A DNA stretch of 64,000 nucleotides from contig CAYXTP010000002.1 of the NCBI GenBank assembly GCA_964467985.1, positions 186,001 through 250,000 on the forward strand, read 5' to 3'. Source of the DNA: GCA-2720975 sp964467985 (GTDB lineage Bacteria; Planctomycetota; UBA1135; GCA-002686595). The translations under genes were made by a program, and so were the position numbers. Shown here one piece after another: positions 1 through 8,652 of this stretch. Each line of letters begins with the position of its first letter. Position 1 is the first letter of the stretch. The notes under the pieces are model-generated. The model was not told the DNA's origin and searched no databases. It saw only the letters and a program-made list of their open reading frames with translations.

Positions 1-2185
1 CAGTGGGCAAGGCAGGTGTGCGCTGGAGGGTGCCGCCCAGGCAGAGAGTTCCTCCGAAGAACGGCTTGTTGGCGGGGGCGAGACTCAGCAGAAACAGGCC
101 GGCTTCACCGCCCTGAATTGCGCTGGCCTGCAAGTGAAAGTTGTTGGGCCCGGTAGCCGAGGGCTTACCCTTCCACTGCATGCGTGGCATGCAGCTCGAG
201 GAGCTGGGCTTGGCGCTGCAGTAGCTGGTTGGCGCGCAAGAGTCGACGATAACAGTCAATTCACGCACGGAGCCCACCTCCAAGCCGACGACGGGATAGA
301 AGGTCGCGCCGCTCGCACCTTTCTGGATGGCGTTGCCGACCGGGTTCATGAGGTGCAGCTTGTAGGTGCCTGGCGCGCTGGGGGCGACGGCCATTCCCGT
401 TGCGACCGTCTGCCAGTTTCCGCGTTGAGCGATACCCTTGACGACAGCTCCCGAGGGCGTGGGCGCGAAGCTGTTGTTGATCGTGTTGAGCGCTCCGCCC
501 ACTTGCAGCAGGTCTCCCGCGACGGGTGTACCCCCGAAGCCGGCCGGGTTGCACAGCCCACGCGGGCTGACGAACTCGAACATGCTGCCATCTTGTGGGG
601 GAGCCATGGGCGGCAAGGGGCCGCCATCGAAGTGCAGATCAAAGCACACCATGGCCAGGCCATCGGTTTGGCTGTCGGAAAGGGTCGCTCGCACTTCGTA
701 GGTGAACGGAGCCCCCGGCGCAATCCAGAGGGTGTTGCCACCCGAGCGCAGATCCAACTTCAGCTGCGTCTGGACGGGCTGAGGTCGCGGGGCCGGGCTC
801 GTGACCTGGCCCGTATAGGTGCGCTGCAACGCACCGAATTCAGTCAAGTCGAAGTCGCCGTCCGCGTCGAGATCCGCAATGGCCTGGTCGTCGTCAGGGC
901 CGATCGTTCCGCCCGGACCCGTCAGCCATGGCTGCAGGAAGAACCAATCGAATTCATCGAGATCGTTGTCCAACTCATAATCGAACTCGGTCTGACCGAG
1001 CGAGCCCAGAAAGCGCACCACTTCGACTCGGTCGCTGGCCGAGAGGCTGTTGAAAGCGCTGCGGGAAGCTGCCGCTTCCCCGTCGTGCGCGGCCACCACG
1101 GCCACCATCAAATTGAAGAACGTGTCACCGGCCACGCTTCCGTCATGCAGGAATGAATTGCGCAGGGCCAGGCCCCACAAGGGCCGCGTGAACATCTGAG
1201 TCTCGCTGGCGTTAGCTTGCACGATGCCATCTCCCAGGCTGCCCATCTCGTGCACCAAGAAGTCGGAGTAGGGTCGAATCGCCACGCCGGAGAGACTCGG
1301 CTCCGGAGCGGCGCCGGTGACGTAATCTCGAACGTGGCAATCTGCGCAGCCCACGGAATTAAACAGGGCCTCTCCAGTCATGCCTGCCAGCGGGGTCTGG
1401 GCGGGCGCAGCGAGCAGGCGTTGGAAGGTCGTCCAGTGCTGTACATGCGTGATGCCGGCTGCGTCGGGTTTGTCCTCCGGATCGGGCACCAGGTCGCAGG
1501 CGGCAAGCAAGGCCTGGTCTCCATTGGGGGCGTTCTCAGTGGGAGCGAAGCGTGACGTGAGACCCATTTCGTTCAGTCCCGCACCGACGGAGAAGGCGAT
1601 CGCGTTCAATGCGTCGCCTTTCCAGCCGAAGCGCGCGGGGCGCAGGGCGCCACCCGGCTGGGTGACGTCTCCCACGTAGCTGACAAAGCCAGTCCAGCCT
1701 GGGGGTTGGTTGGCCGCGTTGGCCTCGATGTCTGAGTCGACAAGCTCGCTCAGAAGCCCAGATCCGAAGGCAATGGGAGTCTTGCGCTGGGCCGTGACCG
1801 TCGCTTCCGGAGGCACGACTTCGCGACACTGGAGGTCGAGCGATTGGTCCTGAAGCAAGGTGCCGCCCAGGCTGATCAGGGGGTCGAAGCGGTTGCCGCC
1901 GATGGCCGCCTTGCCGAAGCGCGTCACGACGCGCGTTCCTGAACCGCCGACTGCCGGATGGTTATGGCACCCCGCGCAGGAAGGCTCATTGAAGATGGGG
2001 CCCAACCCGTCGCGAGTTGTCAGCGGCGTCAAGAAGTCGAGCTGACCCAAGAGGAAGCGGTCGAGTTCCGTGGGGGACAGGCCCGGAACGGGCTGGCCCA
2101 TAAACGGTTGAGGGTCTTGTTGAGCGAATAGGGGCGCACCGCCCGCGAGAGCGAGAACGAGCAGGCCGAATCGAGGGGAGAACAT
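1..2185 (-). CDS. Secreted DUF1111-type di-heme (CxxCH) oxidoreductase-like protein, 3' end cut by window edge
   Basis: The minus-strand frame is open from an ATG at 2185 to the left edge, about 728 codons, and its stop lies outside the window. It begins with a signal peptide (hydrophobic FGLLVLALAGGAPLFA, then QQDPQ). Two c-type heme motifs are visible: SCAGCHNH near residue 65 and GCADCHVRD near residue 265. Their spacing and the surrounding text (LGPIFNEPSCAGCH, then LTGEALFNSVGCADCH-like sequence and a conserved RNSFLHDG) match the DUF1111 di-heme oxidoreductase family, whose members resemble cytochrome c peroxidase/MauG. An EF-hand-like or dockerin-like acidic stretch (DDDQAIADLDADGDFDLTEF) follows near residue 410. 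The C-terminus is a Cys/Gly-rich beta module (YCSAKPSS, then GTLCLGGTLQR) that also ends other secreted proteins in this window. The likely role is periplasmic or surface redox chemistry. The substrate is unknown. Confidence 0.85.
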   Translation of the reverse strand, partial: MFSPRFGLLVLALAGGAPLFAQQDPQPFMGQPVPGLSPTELDRFLLGQLDFLTPLTTRDGLGPIFNEPSCAGCHNHPAVGGSGTRVVTRFGKAAIGGNRFDPLISLGGTLLQDQSLDLQCREVVPPEATVTAQRKTPIAFGSGLLSELVDSDIEANAANQPPGWTGFVSYVGDVTQPGGALRPARFGWKGDALNAIAFSVGAGLNEMGLTSRFAPTENAPNGDQALLAACDLVPDPEDKPDAAGITHVQHWTTFQRLLAAPAQTPLAGMTGEALFNSVGCADCHVRDYVTGAAPEPSLSGVAIRPYSDFLVHEMGSLGDGIVQANASETQMFTRPLWGLALRNSFLHDGSVAGDTFFNLMVAVVAAHDGEAAASRSAFNSLSASDRVEVVRFLGSLGQTEFDYELDNDLDEFDWFFLQPWLTGPGGTIGPDDDQAIADLDADGDFDLTEFGALQRTYTGQVTSPAPRPQPVQTQLKLDLRSGGNTLWIAPGAPFTYEVRATLSDSQTDGLAMVCFDLHFDGGPLPPMAPPQDGSMFEFVSPRGLCNPAGFGGTPVAGDLLQVGGALNTINNSFAPTPSGAVVKGIAQRGNWQTVATGMAVAPSAPGTYKLHLMNPVGNAIQKGASGATFYPVVGLEVGSVRELTVIVDSCAPTSYCSAKPSSSSCMPRMQWKGKPSATGPNNFHLQASAIQGGEAGLFLLSLAPANKPFFGGTLCLGGTLQRTPALPT

Positions 2186-2235
2186 GAGACTCTTGGGGTG
2201 CGGGCGATGGGGTACCAGTCCAGTCTACGGGCTCA

Positions 2236-2253
2236 GGACCCCACGGGGGGTCC
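2236..2253 (-). terminator. Short GC-rich hairpin after the 2296-5043 lipoprotein gene
   Basis: A 7-bp perfect inverted repeat (GGACCCC at 2236-2242 and GGGGTCC at 2247-2253) with a 4-base loop lies in the 110-bp gap between the lipoprotein stop and the di-heme protein start. There is no clear U-run, so it may be an attenuator or mRNA end stabiliser rather than a true intrinsic terminator. Confidence 0.4.
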
Positions 2254-2295
2254 CAAGGCCTACCACCCCGAGCGCCGCCGGTTTCGACCCGGGGT

Positions 2296-5043
2296 CTAGC
2301 GCACACCGAGCGCTTGCAGGCTGCCCACATAACCCGCCCAACTGCCCGAGTGGTCGTTGCTCTCTCGCGACGCCTCCCGAAACATGCCGCGCACGCGAGA
2401 ATACACGTCCCGCGCGGGCAGTCCCACATCCAAACTGCGTGTCAGGTAGCGACTCTCCAGACCGCCGGCTTCACCCCTCAGTGGGTGAGTCATGGCGTAT
2501 TCGAGTGGACCCCAGCCGTAGCGAGTCTCCACGCCGAGGTCCAACCCGTCGTCGGGCAAGAAGTCCTCTCCCCATTTTGAGACATCACAGTAAGGCTCCA
2601 GTTCGAAGCCCTGCTTGGGGGCTACGGCGAAGTGCCAGCGGGGACCTGCCTGCGGTGTCTCGCTGTGCAGAGTCTCGCGCGGGCCGCTCCAGACCGGCCC
2701 CCAGTACAGGAAGTGCAGTGCGCGGTGGTGCAACTCGAGCAGGGCGGCGCTTCGTTTGGAATCGACCCCCTTCAATACCGATTCAATCAGGCAGCGTTCC
2801 GCGTGCAGGAGAAAGAGGGACTCGAAGGTCTGACTGGATGCGTATCGTCCATCGAGAACCTTGGGATTGACCTGGCGCTGCAGGATGCCACTCGGCATCG
2901 CGCCATCCAAGAACAGCTGAGCCACCCGCAAGAGCCAAGCTTGGTGCGTCGCTCTCCATTGGGGTGTAGCGCAACTGTAGGCGGCACAGGCGGCGTCGAT
3001 TCCCCAGGCTTGGTCGCGACCGATGGGCAATCCGTGGCCCGGATAGGTGCGGGCGATTTCCTCGTGAACGCGCAGGGTTGCTCCCGGTGACCAGCTCTCC
3101 TCGGCGTGTCGGGCACCGTGGTACGCGAGGTGAAACAGTTCGGCTGCGTGCAGAAGGGAATCCCTGGCCAATGCGTCGTTGGCGAGCCATACCAGTGCCT
3201 TGGGCGCCGAGGTGTAGCGCACCATGTGTTGACCGTCATGGGGCCACCAAGCCAACAAGGCGTCGTCTTGGCTCGGACGCGTGCCATCGACTCTCGCGGG
3301 AGTTCCCTGGTCGTAGGGAGGACGACGCTTGGCCGCGTAGACGGCTGCCACCTGCTCAGAGGCCGGAGGACCACCTCGCGCCGGGAGCTTGAACTCCCGC
3401 GGCACCATGTTGCCATTGGTGCGGAAGTCGAAGGGCACACGGTTCTCGGAGCCGCGCCAAAGTTCGAAGCCCACAGGCTGACCGCTCTGATTCCATTGGG
3501 CGTCTGATTGCCGGCAGGCGTGCATGCGGTGCTCGAGCATCAGCGTTTCAATTCCACGCGAATCAGCCGCCGCGGCGATTCGTTGCCCGGCGATGGGATA
3601 GATCCCCGATCCGCCAGTCATGCCCTGAATCGACACACCTAGGGGGTGGCACCAGCCCATGAGTGGACCACTGAGCAGGCCGTGCTGGTCCTTGCCGCTC
3701 TTGAGCAGCTTGCGTATTCGTTGCAGCTCCTCTGCTAGTCGATCTTCCAGTGCGGCCTGCCCTACCTTGCCGTCGCGCTTATAGGACGACCAGGAGGCGA
3801 GTAGAGTGCGCTGCGCAAAATAGCGAGCGGTCTCGGGATTCCACCAGGACCACAGCCCCGCTCCCTCAACGCAAAAGGCCTGGCCTTCAAGCGCGGGGTG
3901 CCGGCCGCGCTCCGCGATCGTATCCGGCCCGTACAGAGTTAGGCGCCGCAGGAATTGCGATTGCGGACCCATCATGTGCAGTGCGTTCTGGGGCAGGGCC
4001 TTGACGAGCGGTAGTACCCAGTTCGCCCCCTCTCTGCGTCCGCGACCCAGGTAGGGATCACGGACCAGCGCATCCGCCGACCAGCCCCTGGGTAAGACCA
4101 ACTCGAGAGCATCCCAGTACACGATGCCCGCTGCCGTTTCCTGAGAAGACACCGGTGCTGCGCCGGACGTGGCGCCGTTATGGATGCGCAGGTCCAGTGA
4201 GATACGCCCGTCTCCCATGCGCCGGGTGAGGTAGGCGTGTACTCCCATCAGGTGTTCCAAGGCGGGCTTGCTCGCCGCGCGGGCTTGTGCCTCCGGAGTC
4301 AAGGTCGCGTACAGTCGCACCCGCTCGTAGGCCGAGCCCGCAGCGATTTGGACCGCGTGGCTGGCGGCGCCCAGCTCGTCGAGCAAGCGTGCCGTGTAGA
4401 GATGACCATGGACATCTCGGCAACGCAGTTCGAGTTCCTTGGGCCAGGCTGCAAACACGGCCGTTGTTTGTTGGGCAGCAGCAGCCTGTTCTGGTCCGGG
4501 AGGTGAGACCTGCACGTCAAAAGTAAGCCATTGGCCTGGCCGTGACCCGGCCGGTCGCTGAACCCGCGCAGCCAATTCCACAACATCGGGTTCACCGCTC
4601 GGGTATCGAGTGACCGTTTCCCATTGGGCCTCGACCCAGGGTGCTCCTTCGGATTGGGGGCGCAGGGCGAACTGCACCCCACCTGCTATCGCCCCCCGAG
4701 GGACCGGCACGGTGGCGTGTAGAACAAACGACTCACGACTCGGAAGGCGCAGGCGCACCGCGGCCTGGTACTTCGACTCGCCCGTCTGCGAGGAGGCCCG
4801 ATCCGATTGCGGTTCGTTCCCCCGGATCTCAGCCGAGGAAGCGTCGAAATCAAAGCGCTTGACGCTCCGCTCTTGCCCAAGATCTGCGAAGCGCCCTGTG
4901 CCTGCCGGGCCGGAAACTCGAGGTCCGCTTGGGTCAGGCCCGGCGCAGGCCAGGAGGCTCACAGCGAGCGCGCAGAGCTGGAGTGGGGCCCAAGAACGGG
5001 TCTTCCGGCGATCCCTGCAGCCTGTTGTCGGGCGGGCGGTCAT
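2296..5043 (-). CDS. Large lipoprotein of unknown function (915 aa)
   Basis: A lipoprotein signal peptide is visible: a basic N-terminus (RDRRKTRSW), a hydrophobic core, then a LLAC lipobox with Cys near residue 33. Export and lipidation, probably to the outer membrane, are therefore inferred. The first 400 residues look beta-rich (many short hydrophobic/charged alternations). The C-terminal half is helical and rich in Trp, Tyr and His (for example HEEIARTYPGHGLPIGRDQAWGID), the style of an alpha/alpha-toroid found in carbohydrate-active lyases and hydrolases. No catalytic motif could be assigned. The gene sits 110 bp upstream of the di-heme protein on the same strand and is divergent from the BNR-repeat gene. 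It may be cotranscribed with the di-heme gene. The start is the ATG at 5043, which gives a standard lipoprotein n-region. Confidence 0.75.
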   Translation of the reverse strand: MTARPTTGCRDRRKTRSWAPLQLCALAVSLLACAGPDPSGPRVSGPAGTGRFADLGQERSVKRFDFDASSAEIRGNEPQSDRASSQTGESKYQAAVRLRLPSRESFVLHATVPVPRGAIAGGVQFALRPQSEGAPWVEAQWETVTRYPSGEPDVVELAARVQRPAGSRPGQWLTFDVQVSPPGPEQAAAAQQTTAVFAAWPKELELRCRDVHGHLYTARLLDELGAASHAVQIAAGSAYERVRLYATLTPEAQARAASKPALEHLMGVHAYLTRRMGDGRISLDLRIHNGATSGAAPVSSQETAAGIVYWDALELVLPRGWSADALVRDPYLGRGRREGANWVLPLVKALPQNALHMMGPQSQFLRRLTLYGPDTIAERGRHPALEGQAFCVEGAGLWSWWNPETARYFAQRTLLASWSSYKRDGKVGQAALEDRLAEELQRIRKLLKSGKDQHGLLSGPLMGWCHPLGVSIQGMTGGSGIYPIAGQRIAAAADSRGIETLMLEHRMHACRQSDAQWNQSGQPVGFELWRGSENRVPFDFRTNGNMVPREFKLPARGGPPASEQVAAVYAAKRRPPYDQGTPARVDGTRPSQDDALLAWWPHDGQHMVRYTSAPKALVWLANDALARDSLLHAAELFHLAYHGARHAEESWSPGATLRVHEEIARTYPGHGLPIGRDQAWGIDAACAAYSCATPQWRATHQAWLLRVAQLFLDGAMPSGILQRQVNPKVLDGRYASSQTFESLFLLHAERCLIESVLKGVDSKRSAALLELHHRALHFLYWGPVWSGPRETLHSETPQAGPRWHFAVAPKQGFELEPYCDVSKWGEDFLPDDGLDLGVETRYGWGPLEYAMTHPLRGEAGGLESRYLTRSLDVGLPARDVYSRVRGMFREASRESNDHSGSWAGYVGSLQALGVR

Positions 5044-5156
5044 GCGGTCGTTCTAAGCTATGGCACCCCAGGTTGCTCTCGCCGCCTTGAATTCGATCCA
5101 AGCCGGGGGCAAAGCTCGGCCTTGGCCCGGTAGGATGAGGCTCACAACTGAGTTCG

Positions 5157-6374
5157 ATGACCCCCTCACTCTCTCACCCCAAACACAAACTGCGCCTCGC
5201 GCGCCCCAAGAAAGGCCGCGTGCGGCTGCTGGTGGGGACGCGCAAGGGCGCCTTTGTCGTGGCCAGTGATTCGGAGCGACAGGAGTTCGAAGTCCAAGCG
5301 ACCGAGGGCCTGGGAGCCATGGTGCATCACATGGTGGCCGATCCGAGGGCTCCCAAGAAGGTCGTGATGACTGCCCTGGACCTTGAGCATGGCGCACACA
5401 TCCGCTACTCGGACGACGGCGGTCGAACGTTCAAGAGAAGCCGCAAGTCACCCGCCTTCGCCGACGCTGCCGCAGGTCTTCAGCAACGGCGCGTGCATCA
5501 CCTCTTTTGGCTCAGTCCAGGCCACGCGCAGGATCCGGACGTTTGGTACGCGGGCTCCTCTCCCCAGGGTCTGTTCCGCTCCCGAGACGCAGGGCAGACC
5601 TGGCGGCCTGTGGCCGGTTTGAACAACCACCCCCTGCTCGATCAGTGGACCGGAGGGAGCCAAGACAGCACCCCCGATGGGCCCACACTGCATTCCATTC
5701 GCATTGACCCGCGTGACTCCAGTCACTTGTACGTGGCCCTCTCCGCAGGCGGTGTTCTTGAGAGTGACAATGCCGGTCGCACCTGGACGCCTGTCAATCT
5801 GGGAACCGTGCGCTCCTTTGAGGAACTCGAGGAGCGTGTTGGCGGCCCCGGCTTCGAAGATGTGGAGCAAGAGTTTGGTCAGGACCCACACTTGGTCGTG
5901 ATGTCGGATACCAACCCCGATCGGCTCTGGCAGCAGGCTCGCACAGGGATCTATCGCATGGACCGTGAAGAAGGCCAGTGGCAGCGCGTGGGGGACAACC
6001 TCCCCAGGGGTGTCGAGGATGTGGGCTTCGCCATCCTCTCTCACCCGCGCGATCCCGATGCCGCCTGGGTGTTTCCATTGGACGGCACTCGCGCCTGGTC
6101 GCGCACGGCTCCCTCGGGTCGGCCCGGTCTCTACCGCACTTTGGACGGCGGCAAGAATTGGTCCAGGCAGGATCGCGGCTTGCCCCGCGCCCACGCCTAC
6201 TGGAGCGTCAAGCGCCAGGCCCTAGCCCACGATGCCCACGACCCGCTCGGCCTCTACATTGGGACGAGTCAGGGTGAAATCTGGAGTAGCGTCAATGAAG
6301 GCCGCAGTTGGCGCTGCGTGGCGCGCCATCTGCCCCAGATCTACTCCTTGGAAGTGGTTGGAGCGTCGAGCTAG
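5157..6374 (+). CDS. BNR/Asp-box repeat (sialidase/VPS10-like beta-propeller) protein
   Basis: The 405-residue protein has five Asp-box-like repeats of the form S-x-D-x-G-x-x-W: YSDDGGRTF, SRDAGQTW, SDNAGRTW, TLDGGKNW and SVNEGRSW. This is the repeat signature of beta-propellers related to exo-alpha-sialidases and YCF48/VPS10 proteins. The N-terminus (VRLLVGTRKGAFVV) resembles the many bacterial WD40/YVTN/BNR-like proteins annotated only as glycosyl hydrolase-like. There is no signal peptide, so a cytoplasmic location is likely. A sialidase active-site Arg triad is not evident, so enzymatic activity should not be assumed. Its stop (TAG at 6372-6374) directly abuts the GTG start of the following glycosyltransferase gene, which implies cotranscription and translational coupling. 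Confidence 0.8.
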   Translation: MTPSLSHPKHKLRLARPKKGRVRLLVGTRKGAFVVASDSERQEFEVQATEGLGAMVHHMVADPRAPKKVVMTALDLEHGAHIRYSDDGGRTFKRSRKSPAFADAAAGLQQRRVHHLFWLSPGHAQDPDVWYAGSSPQGLFRSRDAGQTWRPVAGLNNHPLLDQWTGGSQDSTPDGPTLHSIRIDPRDSSHLYVALSAGGVLESDNAGRTWTPVNLGTVRSFEELEERVGGPGFEDVEQEFGQDPHLVVMSDTNPDRLWQQARTGIYRMDREEGQWQRVGDNLPRGVEDVGFAILSHPRDPDAAWVFPLDGTRAWSRTAPSGRPGLYRTLDGGKNWSRQDRGLPRAHAYWSVKRQALAHDAHDPLGLYIGTSQGEIWSSVNEGRSWRCVARHLPQIYSLEVVGASS

Positions 6375-7964
6375 GTGCACCCGCCGATTCCGCCCCAAGG
6401 CGCCGCTCCGCGCGCCGTTCGCATCCTGACCTTTGTCGCCGCCCTGTTGCCCCTGGGCTGGCTCGCTTGGAAATTCGCGTTCGTGACCGATGATGCGTTC
6501 ATCACGTTCCGTTACTCCCAGAACTGGGCCAATGGACTGGGCCTCGTCTACCAACCGGGTGACACCCCGCCCGTCGAGGGCTACAGCGAGTTCTTGTGGG
6601 CCATCCTGATGGGCCTGGGCCTGCGCCTGGGCGCGGCTCCCGAGGTGTTTTCCCAGGTCCTGAGTCTGGCAGCCGCCGTACTGTTGCTCGTGGGCTGGTC
6701 GCGCTACAGCTCCCGCTACATCGCGAACGGACCCTTGGCCCTGGGATCGAGTGCGCTTTTCCTGGGCTGCCTGCCGCCCCTGGCCGTATGGAGTACGGGG
6801 GGCATGGCCACCATGCCCTTCTGCGCGTCGGTCTTCTGGCTCTTTGCACTCACGTGGTCGGAGCCCGGCCGGCGCTGGCTGTGGAAGGTGGTAGGCGTGG
6901 GGGCCTTGGTGGTTCTACTGCGAGCCGATGGTGCGTGGTGGGTGGCTTGGGTGCTCGGACCGGCCCTGGTGGGCGCCTGGTCTGGTGGTGATCGCAGTCG
7001 CTTTAGAGTTTTGCTCTCGGCAACCTCGGTCTTGGTGGGAGTCTGGGCTGCACACGTTGCCTGGCGTTGGGGTGTCTATGGGGACTGGCTGCCCAACACA
7101 GCACGCGCCAAGGTTGGCCTATCCATGCGCGCGGCCGAGCGTGGCTACAACTACCTGATGCACTTCTTGATCGTTTTTCCGGGCGTCTTGCTGGCCTTCG
7201 TCTCCCTGGGCTCGGCGCGCTGCTGGCGAGAAAGGCACTTGGGCCCTGTTCTGACAGTGGTTCTCGCCACCGCGTTGCATGTCGTCCTCACCGGTGGGGA
7301 CTTCATGGCCTATGGCCGGTTTCTCGTCCCTGCTCTGCCCTTTGTCGCTCTCTTGCTGTGCGCTGGCTTGAGTGGGCTAGAGGAACAGGGGAGCCCCGTG
7401 GCTACGGTGGCTTGCGGCCTGGTCTGCTGCGCTTTGGTCTTACCAGCGGCGTTTAAAGACAAGGACGTGTTTCCCGTGCGCTGGCGAACAGCCTTTGGTT
7501 TCCGACACAGCACTCCACAGGCACTCGAACGCAGCGAATATGACCAGTGGGATCGGATGGCGAGGCAGGCTTCAGAGTGGGCAGACATGGGCAGGGTTCT
7601 CAAGCAGATCGCGGATCCGGATGATTCGGTCGTCTCGGGAGCGGTCGGCTGCTTGGGTTACTACTCCGGATTGCGGGTTTATGACCGCAACGGCCTGGTG
7701 TCCCGCGAGGTGGCCGAGCGCTCGCCGTTGCCCCAGGCGACTTCCCCGGGCCATGACAAGACTGTGCCGCCGGAGTTCTTCAGTCGCTACAAGCCCACAA
7801 TCCTGGCCTGCGCATGGTTTCCTGGCGACCTGGATGATCTGCGCGAGTTTCGCAAGAAACGGCCGGGCGTCCTGCGCCCTGGCTTGCGCGCCGTGCCTCT
7901 CGCGCCCGGCGTCAGTCCGCGGCCAGACCAGACTCTCTTACTTGAGCGCGGGCCGCAGGATTGA
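6375..7964 (+). CDS. GT-C fold polyprenyl-phosphate-sugar dependent membrane glycosyltransferase-like protein
   Basis: This is a multi-pass membrane protein of 529 residues with about ten hydrophobic segments between residues 15 and 370. Right after the first segment comes VTDDAFITFRYSQN, followed by GLVYQPGDTPPVEGYSEFLW. This is the DD-A-I/F-R-Y and V-E-G-Y signature of bacterial GT-C enzymes resembling the mycobacterial arabinofuranosyltransferase AftB and related GT39-like families. The paired acidic residues in the first periplasmic loop are the expected catalytic and metal site. The C-terminal 150 residues are soluble. It starts with GTG at 6375, immediately after the stop of the BNR protein. 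The donor and acceptor sugars cannot be told from sequence. Confidence 0.75.
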   Translation: MHPPIPPQGAAPRAVRILTFVAALLPLGWLAWKFAFVTDDAFITFRYSQNWANGLGLVYQPGDTPPVEGYSEFLWAILMGLGLRLGAAPEVFSQVLSLAAAVLLLVGWSRYSSRYIANGPLALGSSALFLGCLPPLAVWSTGGMATMPFCASVFWLFALTWSEPGRRWLWKVVGVGALVVLLRADGAWWVAWVLGPALVGAWSGGDRSRFRVLLSATSVLVGVWAAHVAWRWGVYGDWLPNTARAKVGLSMRAAERGYNYLMHFLIVFPGVLLAFVSLGSARCWRERHLGPVLTVVLATALHVVLTGGDFMAYGRFLVPALPFVALLLCAGLSGLEEQGSPVATVACGLVCCALVLPAAFKDKDVFPVRWRTAFGFRHSTPQALERSEYDQWDRMARQASEWADMGRVLKQIADPDDSVVSGAVGCLGYYSGLRVYDRNGLVSREVAERSPLPQATSPGHDKTVPPEFFSRYKPTILACAWFPGDLDDLREFRKKRPGVLRPGLRAVPLAPGVSPRPDQTLLLERGPQD

Positions 7965-7967
7965 ACA

Positions 7968-7999
7968 AGGCGAGCTCGCACCGGGGTGCAAGCTCGCCT
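7968..7999. terminator. Bidirectional hairpin between convergent genes
   Basis: There is a perfect 9-bp inverted repeat (AGGCGAGCT at 7968-7976, AGCTCGCCT at 7991-7999). Inside it, after one C/A mismatch, are 5 more pairs (GCACC/GGTGC). It begins 3 bases after the glycosyltransferase stop and ends 20 bases before the stop of the convergent small secreted protein. The location and symmetry fit a shared terminator. A strong U-run is lacking. Confidence 0.6.
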
Positions 8000-8019
8000 C
8001 AAGTGCTGCCCGAACGGGC

Positions 8020-8475
8020 CTAGTGAATGTGGATTCCGCGGCTGCAAACCGTACGTGCAGGCATCCAGATTCGACGCGAACGCATTGCGTAGTGACCGGG
8101 ACCGAATTCGGTGCGGTAGTAGCCGGCTTGGACGAGTACCTGGATCACGGACCCGCAAGAGTCAGGGCGCCACTCGTAACGCGCGGGAACCCAAACTTGG
8201 ATGGGCGCACCCTGTACCCAAACCCTCTCCGAAACGGTCCGGTAGTAACCCGCCTGGTGCGAGCAGCAGCGAACGGCTTTTCGGGATCCGAAGCCGATCT
8301 GCACTCGCGCTTTGCCGAGCCGCAGTCCAATGTCCAGTCCTGGGCCTACGCTGCGCCTGGGGTATTGGGTCACGACGCGCGATTGGATTGCCTTGGGCCC
8401 GCGCGCTGAAGAATTAGGGGCCATGCACAGGAGCGCCGTGCTGAGCAAGGTGGCGTTGCGAATGGAAGCGAACAT
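8020..8475 (-). CDS. Small secreted protein with duplicated QAGYYRT motifs
   Basis: The protein has 151 residues from ATG 8475. This start is chosen because AAGGAG sits about 7 bases upstream and a signal peptide follows at once (MFASIRNATLLSTALLCMAP). An in-frame ATG at 8571 would put 32 unlikely residues in front of it. The mature part contains two copies of QAGYYRT. Each is followed by an aromatic/basic stretch, RVWVQGAPIQVWVPARYEW after the first and RRIWMPAR after the second. This resembles the short V-W-V-P-G/A-x-Y repeats of small periplasmic proteins with YXWGXW-like repeats. Two Cys near the middle could form disulfides. No function is known. Confidence 0.7.
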   Translation of the reverse strand: MFASIRNATLLSTALLCMAPNSSARGPKAIQSRVVTQYPRRSVGPGLDIGLRLGKARVQIGFGSRKAVRCCSHQAGYYRTVSERVWVQGAPIQVWVPARYEWRPDSCGSVIQVLVQAGYYRTEFGPGHYAMRSRRIWMPARTVCSRGIHIH

Positions 8476-8652
8476 GGGGGTCTCCTTGGGATGCGAGGTG
8501 GCTCTTCCCCCGAATGGGGTCGAGCTGCATGCCCTAGAGCAGGAAGCGTGCCAGCAACGGCATGGCTTCAAGGGCCTCCCGCATGGGCTTGCAGCGCCTG
8601 CTGGGCGATGCGACGGTGGGGGCTGTCCACTTCCGAGGGCAAGCCCGCAGCC

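Noticed and set aside
134..1156. Plus-strand open frame of 340 codons opposite the di-heme protein
   Set aside because: The minus strand encodes a coherent signal peptide and two CxxCH motifs. The plus frame is composition-driven shadow with no recognisable protein features.
5448..6194. Minus-strand 248-codon frame opposite the BNR-repeat gene
   Set aside because: The plus strand has five Asp-box repeats. The minus frame is a shadow.
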